NCBI GenBank assembly: GCA_029747015.1
Contig: JAKOGI010000563.1
Span: forward strand, 455,222 to 519,221
Direction: 5' to 3'
DNA from: Carnegiea gigantea
Lineage: Eukaryota > Streptophyta > Magnoliopsida > Caryophyllales > Cactaceae
Length of the DNA: 64,000 nucleotides
Below the pieces are notes generated by a model, which was not told where the DNA came from, searched no databases, and worked only from the letters and a program-made list of their open reading frames with translations. The position numbers were made by a program, and so were the translations under genes. This document shows positions 1 to 8,699 of the stretch, in pieces (the first letter of the stretch is position 1; each line of letters starts with the position of its first letter).

Positions 1-268
1 ATTGAGTTGTATCTTTTACTTTTCCCGTATTAATGAACTATTCTGTTTGGTGTACTCTGAGCGAGTTGCTCGTTGAGTTATGGACTCCGACGTGTAGCCG
101 TTGAATTTCTTTTAAATATTTTACGCTTCCGTTGATTTACAAGGGTTTATTGTAAGGCTTTTAACCAGGAAACAGTCAGTTTTTAGGGACTGTCCGTTTC
201 TCCCTGAAATTTTGATTGAAAGTTAAGAAAACGTAGCGCTCCCCGCCCTAGGGGCTGGGGGTGTTACA
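1..268 (+). repeat. 3' end of long LTR-like repeat (cut by window start)
   Basis: This stretch matches 20,121-20,391, the 3' end of the LTR-like repeat that fills about 16,620-20,391. It ends in a G-rich stretch followed by GTTACA, the type of end seen on long Ty3/gypsy LTRs of plants. The sequence after it (270 onward) is the same as that after 20,391, so this is the left edge of the first ~20.1-kb tandem unit. The rest lies outside the window. Confidence 0.7.
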
Positions 269-269
269 A

Positions 270-933
270 CTAGTTTATAGCCACAAGAATTAGTGTCCCC
301 TTTATTAAGCTACAAATTAAGCCAATAGAAATGAAGCGCGAAGGGGCTAATGTGGGCCAATAGGATTTAAGCATTCACTCTAGCCAATAACATTTAAACA
401 ACAATTTAAGCATATTGAAATTAGAAGCTTCTAGGCTAGTGATGAATTGTCCAAAATGCAAGGCTGAAAATGTTGCTGCACTTGTACTCGATTGTTGTCA
501 TCATCCACCATGCCATATGGAGGAATTTGGGGAAGATATTTAATGGGAATTTGGTAAAGATGTCCACTAACCATAAAATATTAACCCTTTAACTATCCAT
601 TTGATGACCCAATTAAACTCGTACTCAAAACTATGCATAACCTAATGCACACCGACCCTTGCTCGGTTTAAGCTTCATAAATTGCTCAATACTTGGAATT
701 TGAAGGAGTTTTATAACTCATTAAAAAATATACATCTGGAGCTATCCAACTATAGCTAAAACACTAATTTTGAAGCTTATTTGATCATCCTTCAAGCAAC
801 TCAAAGTCAACTTGCGAAATTGAAATTTCTGGACAACTCGTGCTAGAAGCTTTATTTGATATAATGCACCACTAATAAGTGAGTCACAAATTAATCAACT
901 TTTGGGGGGTGATTTGGGTTTTCTCTTCGCGTC
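270..933. mobile_element. Right two-thirds of a ~1-kb insertion in the A1 virus copy
   Basis: It matches 37,570-38,233, which in the third virus copy is part of a ~1-kb block splitting the capsid gene. The fourth virus copy (around 62,980) lacks the block, so it is an insertion and not viral. It has no recognisable coding domain. Here the left third is missing and the LTR-like repeat abuts directly. Confidence 0.6.
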
Positions 934-1546
934 ACATGGCTTCAAAAAGCAGTTGTTATCGATACCCTTGGTACAAGAATTTCTTATCTAAAAAAATGGA
1001 TCAATGATCAATGTCTTAATCTCTAAAAACGAAAGAAAATGAAGAAACAATCTATAGCTTCTTGGGATAATCCTCATCGATGGGGAAATGAACCTGAGAA
1101 GGGGGGAAAAAAAATTTTATAAGAAAAAGAACTTTAACAGGAAAATGGCAGAGAAATATAAAAGAAAGTATTATAACAAACCAAGCTCTAAATGACAAAG
1201 ATTTTTTAGAAAGACCGCTTATTATCTCATAGGGAAAAACGAATGTAAGTGTTGGGCATGCGGAGAAGTAGGACATTATACAAATGAATGTAAAAATAGG
1301 AAGAACAAAAAAATTATTGAAACATTGGGTAGTTTAGACTATTTTGAGCTTAATGAAGAAGAAGCATTACGTCTACCCCTGACAAACAACAAAAAAATTG
1401 TTGAAAAAGTAATGAAAGATGAATATGAAGAAAGTAACTATGAAGAAACAAGTAATATAATGGAAAATAGCTCAATTACTCTTGGTGATTTTCAAGGAGA
1501 ACAATTTATAGTAGATAATGAGAATGAAAGTATCAAAGGAGATTAG
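934..1546 (+). pseudogene. Caulimovirid capsid protein, C-terminal part (A1)
   Basis: This is the RNA-binding end of a plant pararetrovirus capsid protein. A basic, lysine-rich stretch is followed by a CCHC zinc knuckle, CWACGEVGHYTNEC (1,250-1,291), and then an acidic tail in the same frame (1,325-1,543). The basic part is broken by stops and frameshifts. The zinc knuckle keeps all four ligands, unlike the A2 and A3 copies where His is Tyr. The frame ends at TAG 1,544-1,546, where the fourth copy has TGG and reads on into the movement protein, so this stop is a lesion and not the natural end. The N-terminal half lies beyond the inserted elements. Confidence 0.8.
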
Positions 1547-1965
1547 GTCCTTTCTATAATTCATATGGACATGATCTATAAAAAATTCATCTTTCAATTA
1601 AAAAGTATGTATGCGAAATGATGGAAATGAATTTAGAGATGAAAGACTATGAGCATGATATGGGAGAAGTTAATTTCATTAATTAGAAAAACATCCTTAC
1701 GTATAACAAGGATAGAAAATACAAGTATATCCATGTTGGAAATGTCCAAGTCCAAATCACACCATTAGAATATTATGACAAAGATATTGATCTGTATACT
1801 TTGCTATGTGATATTAGCCATGCCAAATTTAATAATCAAATTATTACATGGATCAAGACCAATATGTGTAATAGTTCAAAATGATTCAATTGCCGACCTG
1901 ACAATTATATGAGCCTAAAAGATGAATCTGCCAAAAACTTTCTACCCCTTAAGATATAAACAGTT
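1547..1965 (+). pseudogene. Caulimovirid movement protein core (A1)
   Basis: This encodes the core of a 30K-superfamily movement protein, which carries virus through plasmodesmata. Scattered frames give the typical caulimovirid order: YIHVGNVQVQI, then a LLCDISHAKFNNQII segment, then a Cys-containing FNCRPDNY segment. Several stops interrupt it (for example TAG near 1,683 and TGA near 1,882). It follows the capsid tail directly, so the order is capsid then movement protein. Cavemoviruses also put both in one frame. No functional product is possible. Confidence 0.7.
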
Positions 1966-2965
1966 GTGACAGACATGAAGAAGGAAAGTTACCCACTAAG
2001 GAAATTTTGGAAAATAATGTACAAATTAGATAATATCATAAATCCAAAGACTAAGCTAACAATGATAAAGACAAAAAAAATTGAAAGTCTAACTCCTATG
2101 CAAAAAATTAAAAGGATGAAATCAAATTCCCATCAGATAAAAATTGTCAGGTCTTGGATATCTAGCTTTGCCAATTCCTCAAACATCAATAAGAAGAATG
2201 TAAGAATGAAAAAATTACCATTAAACTCCAATTATTAAGAAGCATGAGTGCAAGATCAAACAGAGGATAAGGATCTTTAACAACTACGGAAGAGCTTAAA
2301 GAAGATGATACAATTAGTATGGTCAGTGACATGAGTAGAATGAGTTTTAAACTTGCAAGGTATAATGCAGATCAAAGTATGAGTTTAGATGGAAAAGCCA
2401 ATGGGTACAAAACAAGGAATGTTAATGAGCTCATCTATAAGGATAAATTAGTCAAAAATATGACTTTAGAGATACATTAGGAAACTACTAACACTAATCA
2501 TAATGGCATTTATATCCTAATAAATGTATTTTTGGAGGAATACAACAGATATGAATTGTGTTCTTTTATCGATTGTAGTTGTTATGTCTAGTTTGGAAAA
2601 AGATTGCTACTCCCAAAATTCATACGGAAAAAAAAGCAAAGAATCATTTACAAGTAAAAATAGTTAATAATAGCATAATTAGCCACAAGGAAGCCATAGA
2701 GGGATTATCCATAGAAATTGGAGGAGACCAATGCAATATACCAGCTCTATAGGCTACGGATCAACCCTCCCATGATATGATTATTATAAATAATTTTCAA
2801 AGGCTATATTCCCCATGCACACAGACCTCAAGCGAAATCATATTCACAATAAATGGCCATTTTTGTGACAATTGATAAATTAAATAAACATACATTTATT
2901 AGAAAATTGAGTTTACACACAACCCGCGTGGTGAGCAGGTAATCCCCTCACAACAAGAAGTAGCA
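1966..2965 (+). pseudogene. Linker and aspartic protease (A1)
   Basis: A linker (an open stretch at 1,966-2,238) leads to a retropepsin-like domain. The active-site triplet, D-S-G in the B1 copy, reads D-C-S here (around 2,570-2,580), so the enzyme would be dead. Frameshifts follow. Near 2,950-2,975 a 38-nt stretch present in the B copies is missing, with AGCA at both edges of the intact sequence; the same deletion occurs in A2 and A3. The domain would have cut the viral polyprotein. Confidence 0.65.
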
Positions 2966-4499
2966 GATTATTGAACAACAAGAATAATTATGCAAAAAAC
3001 TCTAATATGATAACTCTCTTAAATTTTGAGACAAAGATAAGACATGTACAAAAATTATTTCTTAAAATCTCAACACTATTATTCGAGTTAAACAAATGGT
3101 GTATACGCATCATGATATCCACAAATTTGATGAGCAAATCAAAGAATTTTTGAATAAAGGATTAATCAGAAATAGTAAGAGTCCTTATATTAGTCCTGCT
3201 TTCATGGTGAGAAATCATATCGAAGAAAAAAGAGAAAAATTTAGAATGGTTATCAATTATAAAAAGCTTAATGATAGTACTGTCTTCATAGCTGTTATAC
3301 TCCAAACAAAATAATTCTTTTCAATAAAATTTAAGGAGTCTCTTCATGCTTAAAAATGGACTGTAAAATCGAATACTAGCAAGTAAAAACGGATGAGAAA
3401 CGCATTCGTTTGACTACTTTTAATGCCCCGCATGGGAATTATGTGTGGATAGTATTGCCATTTGGTATTAAAAATGCACCTTAAATATTCTATAGAAGAA
3501 TGGATATTATATCTTTAAAGATCTTAATCACTGTTATCCAGTTTATATTGACGATGTTCTTATCTTTTCCAAGACCATAGAACAGCACCAAGACGCAATT
3601 CTAGCTATCACCAAAAGATGTATCGATCATGGTATCATTCTTAGTAAGAACAAATACATTTATGCTGAACAAGAAATCGAGTTTTTAAGTCTAGAAATAA
3701 AAGCTGAACAAATTATCCTATAAAAGCATATTTTAGAAAAAAAATACAAAATTTTCCGAAGAAAATTAAAGATAAGATGCAATTAGAAAGGTTTCTTGGA
3801 TGTCTTACCTATGCTTTAGATTTTATTAAAGACTTAGCTAAATTGAGAAAAATCATTATAGTAGAAATTCAAGGAAAAAGTAAGTTGGACGTGGACTCCT
3901 AGTGATTCAAAGATTGTTTAAAATTTCAAAAAGATGCATAATATCTTCTTGTTCTTAATTTTCCTAAGGAAGAAGATGATTTAATTCTTAAGGCAAATGC
4001 CAGCAATGAGCACTGGAGTGCAGTCCTCAAAATCAAAGAAGGGGAGAAACTCTGCAAATACGGCAGTATAAGTTTTAATAAAGTAGATCATCCCACGATG
4101 GAAAAAGAAATCCTTGCAGTCATAAGGAGAATTGAAAAATTCTTAATCTTTTTAGCATCAAAACCTTTTCTTACTGAAATTGATTGTAAAGGAATACTTG
4201 GTTTTGTGAAAAAGAATTTATCAAATATGCAAGTGCAAGGGTGAATCCTACATTAGCAATTATGACTTCACTAATTTTCCTTCCCTATTATAACATATGT
4301 AAGGATCAAAGAATTCTTTAACAGATAGTTTGACTTATGAACTTGCGAATGGTGATCATCACCAAAACTCCTACCCAAAAAGGAGAAATTCAAAATGAAA
4401 TGCCATCATTGCTAGAACGAGTTTTTATTTCTAGAAGAGTTTATATGAAAAGTAGATCACTATTTGGTTTACTATCTTCTACCTATTTGATAATATAAT
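2966..4499 (+). pseudogene. Reverse transcriptase-RNase H (A1)
   Basis: The reverse transcriptase begins near 3,096 with the YTHHDIHKFDEQIKEFL segment and contains RMVINYKKLND and VYIDDVLIFS (near 3,544), the polymerase catalytic motif. Lesions shared with A2 and A3 are a 1-nt deletion near 3,286, TAA at 3,482-3,484 where B copies have CAA, and a small insertion near 3,510. The RNase H domain (about 3,980-4,330) has Asn in place of the first catalytic Asp (AAT at 3,996-3,998; GAT in B1). The copy ends at a rearrangement junction near 4,499, without its 3' ORF or promoter. Confidence 0.75.
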
Positions 4500-4505
4500 A
4501 AAGAT
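4490..4505. other. Junction of virus copies A1 and B1
   Basis: Sequence just downstream of RNase H in copy A joins to sequence from the linker upstream of the protease in copy B, so about 2.3 kb of virus sequence (from about 2,190 to 4,499) is repeated as 4,500-6,840. The same junction lies at about 24,690. The third A copy continues past this point (41,801) without the junction. Both partners have AT-rich sequence here, consistent with a microhomology join. Confidence 0.7.
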
Positions 4506-5350
4506 TGATGAGGAAGGCAAAATCGCTATTAAACCTCAATTATTAAGAAGTATGACTACAAGGTCAAATTGGAGAGAAGGATCTTCATCGGCCAAAGAAG
4601 AGCCTAAAGAAGATGATGCAATTAGCATGACCAGTGAAATGAGTAGAATGAGTTTTGAAACTACAAGACCCAGTGTAGATTGAATTATGAGTCTAAATAG
4701 AAAGGTCATTGGATACAAAACAAGAATAGTTAGTGAATCAATTTATGAGGATAAATTAGTCAAAAATATGACGATGGAAATATGCTATGAAGCTACCAAT
4801 ACAAACCCTAATAGCTTCTATATCCCATCAAAGGTATGTTTAGAAGGATATAATAAATATGAACTATGCGCTTATATAGATAGTGGTTGTTCTGTATACT
4901 TTGGAAAAAAAATCATTATTTCCTGAGTTGATGTGGAAAAGAACTAAAAATCCTTTACTAGTAAGGATAGCTGGTAATACTATTATCAGTCACAATGAGG
5001 CCATAGAAGGGTTATCCATAGAACTAGGAAGAGCTCAATGCATTATATCAGTTCTATGGACTATTGATCAACCCTCTCATGATATGATTATTGGAAATAA
5101 TTTTCAAAGATTATATTCTCTATACACCCAAACCATAAATCAGATAATATTCACAATTAATGGTTGCTCAGTCCTTATTGAAAAATTAATCATCAGAAAA
5201 TTGAATTTACGCGCAGCCAGCGTGGTGAGATGGTAATACCAGCACAAAGAGATGTAGCATTAACAATTTCATTACTAGAGTTATCTGTTAAAGAGCAGAT
5301 TATTGAACAACAAGAAAAATTATGCAAAGAACTATACTCTGACAATCCTT
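4506..5350 (+). pseudogene. Aspartic protease region (B1)
   Basis: An open frame at 4,687-4,926 carries the retropepsin active site AYIDSGCSVYFGK, with Asp at 4,879-4,881. It shifts frame in an A-run near 4,910 and continues at 4,883-5,236 through a hydrophobic segment with SHDMIIGNNF, the usual second half of caulimovirid proteases. This is the only protease in the window with an intact D-S-G triplet; A copies read D-C-S or D-S-S, and B2 reads N-S-G. The frameshift and the missing 5' end make it a pseudogene. Confidence 0.72.
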
Positions 5351-6682
5351 TAAAATTTTAGGATAAAGATAAAATATTTGCTAAAATCACTTTATTAAAT
5401 CCCAATACTATTATCCAGGTTAAACAAATGGTATATACTCACCAGGACATTCAAGAATTTGATAAACAAATTAAAGAACTTCTGGATAAGGGATTAACTA
5501 GGAATAGCAAGAGTACTCACACCAGTCCTGCTTTTATGGTAAGGAATCATGTAGAAGAAAAAATTAAAAAAGCTAGAATGGAAATTAATTACAAAAAACT
5601 TAATGATAATACTGTCTTTGATGGTTATTATATTCCTAATAAAGCTGTCATTTTCAATAGAATTCAAAGAGCCTCTTACTTCTTGAAAATGGATTGTAAA
5701 AGTGGTTATTAGCAGATAAAAATGGATGAGAAAAGTATTTCTTTAACTGTATTTAGTACCCCACAAGGACATTATGAGTAGATAGTAATGTCATTTGGTC
5801 TTAAAAATACATCTCAAATATTTCAAAGAAGAATGTATAACATCTTCAGAGATTTTAATCACTATTGTTTAGTTTATACTGATGATAGCCTTATCTTTTC
5901 CAAAACTATAAAAAAACACAAAGATGATATCTTATCTGTCATCCAAAGAGGCACTGATCATGGTATTATACTTGGAAAGAACAAGTGCATTTGTGCTGAA
6001 CAAGAAATTCAATTCTTAGGCTTAGATATAAATGCTAGACAAATCATCTTACAAAAGCATATTCTAGAAAAAATAGAAAATTTTCATGAAAAGATCAAAG
6101 ATAGGAAGCAACTAGAAAGGTTTCTTGGATGCCTTACCTATGCTTCAGATTTCATTAAAGACTTGGCCAAATTAAGAAAGCCATTGCAGCAAAAACTCAA
6201 GAAAGACGTAAGTTGGATATAGACCACTAATGATACAAATATTGTTCAAAACTTCAAAACAATGTGTAAAAATTTTTCTGCTCTTAATTTACCTAATGAA
6301 TGAGATGATTTAGCTCTTGAGATAGATGCCAGCAATGAGCACTGAAGTACGGTACTCAAAATTAAAAAAGGCAAAAAACTTTGTCAATATTGCAGTGAAA
6401 GCTTTAATCCGGCCGAATGTAATTATCTCACAATGAAAAAAGAAATTCTTGCAATCATAAGAAAAATTGAGAAGTTCTTAATCTTTTTAGCCCCAAAATT
6501 TTTTCTTGTTCGAACTAATTGCAAAGGAAAACTTGGTTTTATGAAAAAGAATTTATCAAATATGCAAGCGCAAAGGCGACTCATGCATTGGCAATTATGA
6601 CTTGACCAGTTTTCCTTCTCTATTGAACATATATAGGGATCGAAGAACTCCCTGGCAAACAGTCTAACTCGAGAACTCACCA
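5351..6682 (+). pseudogene. Reverse transcriptase-RNase H (B1)
   Basis: The frame opens at 5,428 (VYTHQDIQEFDKQIKELL) and runs to TAG 5,710-5,712, which replaces the Trp codon of the conserved KSGYW motif; a second Trp-to-TAG change is at 5,779-5,781. A further open stretch at 5,788-6,222 holds the catalytic box, here VYTDDSLIFS, with both flanking Ile residues changed, and the connection domain FLGCLTYASDFIKDLAKLRKP. RNase H follows, with its first catalytic Asp intact (6,325-6,327) but Trp-to-TGA soon after. The copy is clearly non-functional. Confidence 0.8.
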
Positions 6683-7774
6683 ATGGTGATCATCAAAGCC
6701 GACCTCCTGGCAAGAAAGGAGGAAATCCTTAAAGAAATGTCATTCCTACTAGTACGGGTTACGCCTTCTAGTAAATTCCTTATCGATAACCTAAAGTTCC
6801 ATACAAAAAGTATGTCACATTTTGATCTACTATCTACTGCCTACCTAATAACTCAAAGATTTTTCCTTCTAGAATTACAAATTAGTTATTTTCAGTGTCC
6901 TTATGATATCCAAGAAAAAAATAAGTTCTCATGTTCAAGAAAAATGGTTCAATGAGTGGTATGCAACCTGCATTAACTTTTATCATCATTATTCTTATGA
7001 TATTTCGAAGTCTTGTAGTGCAAAGACCTATTTTTCCGGCATATCTGGAGTTGGTGGTATTTGTTTCCCAACAAATTCATTATCTCCAAATGATCTTGTC
7101 TTTAAAGCCTAGAAGTACGGGATGATACTTTACGTCACAGAAATCTCAAATCAAAAATTCCCATTTTTCTCATCCTTAACTGAATTTCAGTAGTGCATGT
7201 TCAAAAGGGTTCATTGGATTCTTACATCTACTAAGGGACCAACAAAAATTTCAATTCGCAGATGCCTAACTTCAGATGCTTATAGCGCTCTAATTGAATA
7301 TGAAAATGGAAAAGTCAAACCAGCCCATTATCTTGTTCAGATAATTGATTACAACAAACTCGATGATCATTGACAAAATTGGATTCGGGAAAATTCAGCA
7401 CATCTAGTTACTGCTCTTACTTTATCAAGAGCCATTGGATTTTTCAACATTTATCACCAATGTTGGGTATTAATCGAACTAGGAAAAACATTAATACATT
7501 GTGGAAACACTACTTTTGCATATGACAATGAATTTGAAACTACATGAAGGTGGAATGAGCAGTGTCAGAAGATATATTTGATTATCTCTTTGATGTTGGA
7601 GATGGAAAATTCTTATCAGAAAAAGGAAAAATATATCTCCTTGAATTATTTGAAGATTGGGATCCAGAGCATCTTAAGCAAATTAATAAAGATTTTGATG
7701 ATTACCTAGATAATGATGGTCTTGAAGATTTAATTGGAGGTGAAGGAATGCAGAATCTCAATAATGATAATTAA
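6683..7774 (+). pseudogene. 3' ORF of the caulimovirid, function unknown (B1)
   Basis: Downstream of RNase H a separate conserved coding block runs in pieces: 6,683-6,955, then about 6,903-7,370 and 7,380-7,774 after frame changes. It has Trp/Tyr-rich segments such as IGFFNIYHQCWVLIELGK and an acidic C-terminus (DFDDYLDNDGLEDLIGG). The same block occurs in B2 and, more diverged, at 42,358-43,163, which supports a real viral gene. By position it matches the transactivator gene of several caulimovirid genera, but I see no motif that proves this. A C-terminal extension of the polymerase polyprotein is the alternative. Confidence 0.55.
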
Positions 7775-7856
7775 TCTTGTCATCACTAAAAGTTCTGAAA
7801 AGTGGCTTCCCCATTATTGTACTATTTTTACAAGTTTCTAATCTACAAAATAAATT

Positions 7857-7955
7857 GTGTATTATAGCCGTAAGTGTGTATTGTAGTCATGTGAAAAATC
7901 TTTATGTACTGTAGCCATTAAGGCATCCTATGTACCCACATCCCCTTTATAAATA
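7857..7955 (+). promoter_or_regulatory. Caulimovirid pregenomic RNA promoter (B1)
   Basis: The TATA box TATAAATA (7,948-7,955) lies about 170 nt after the end of the 3' ORF, where caulimovirids keep their 35S-type promoter. Upstream there are three copies of a 13-bp motif: GTGTATTATAGCC (7,857-7,869), GTGTATTGTAGTC (7,876-7,888) and ATGTACTGTAGCC (7,904-7,916). Transcription would start near 7,980. The box is identical in B2. Confidence 0.7.
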
Positions 7956-8104
7956 GAGAGGTCGAGTGCTGAGAAGGGATACGATCATTTGGACATTCTT
8001 GTGCACAAGAAAAATTGGGATTCTCCATTTCTCTATGAGCAAGCATCTCTAATGATCTTACCTTAAGTCCCTCTTCAAGCTTTCGATTGTAATATAATCA
8101 CTTT

Positions 8105-8140
8105 CAAGCTTTCAATAAAAGAAGTTTCCTAGTAAGGAAC
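8105..8140 (+). terminator. Viral polyadenylation signal (B1)
   Basis: AATAAA at 8,114-8,119 lies about 135 nt after the predicted start site, giving a short terminally redundant region (about 7,980-8,140). Caulimovirids bypass this signal on the first passage and use it on the second. The surrounding TTCAATAAAAGAAGTTTCC is conserved in all three 3' ends of the window. Confidence 0.65.
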
Positions 8141-8690
8141 GTTATTCAGTCAAACCTTATATCTTAAATATTATAGTTTCTTGATCAAAGTCTCACTACC
8201 TTTGAAAAGTACTTAAAACTTGATTAGTGACTACAATCTGAGGTAAGAAACGAAACAGATCCGTGCTGTACCTGATCTAAGGAAAGTGTGGTTAAAATTA
8301 GCAATCTCTGTAAACCGGAAGTTAGAGGAACGCCGGAATCCAGCGCCAACTATATTCAGGTAACAGTCAAAACTCTCTAATTAAGATTTAATTATTTTTG
8401 CTAAGCATTGTGAGCCTATAACCATAGAAATTATAATATATAAGATATAAGTAGTAGATTGTGATAACTAGTACCAGTAAAATCATTATAAGAAGTTTAA
8501 TAAGTCAAAACAAATTTATTTGCAAGTTTTTCCTATTCCAGCAACTATTCTGCAAAATTCTAAAAGTTCAAGGGTTAAAATAATTAAAAAAAGAGTCTAA
8601 AAGTCTTTTGTTCGAAAACTTAAAGAACCCTAGCGTTATTTTCAAAAAGTAAGGGACCAAAAACTATTTAACCAAAAAAATAAGATACCT
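8141..8690 (+). other. Viral leader remnant (B1)
   Basis: Homology to B2 and to the C copy (43,520-44,080) continues past the polyadenylation signal, as expected for the pregenomic RNA leader. Its last 130 bases contain degenerate repeats of an AGGGACCAAAAA / AAAGTCTTTT type, resembling 61,310-61,400 just upstream of the primer site in the fourth copy. The primer site itself is not present here: unidentified sequence starts at about 8,700. Confidence 0.5.
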
Positions 8691-8699
8691 TGGAGTCAT

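Noticed and set aside
1052..1276. Minus-strand frame of 74 codons rich in Phe.
   Set aside because: It is the antisense shadow of the Lys-rich capsid region and appears again only because the virus copies repeat.
4687..5236. Functional viral protease in B1, because the D-S-G triplet is intact.
   Set aside because: The reading frame is shifted right after the triplet and there is no upstream start in a full polyprotein, so it is a pseudogene.
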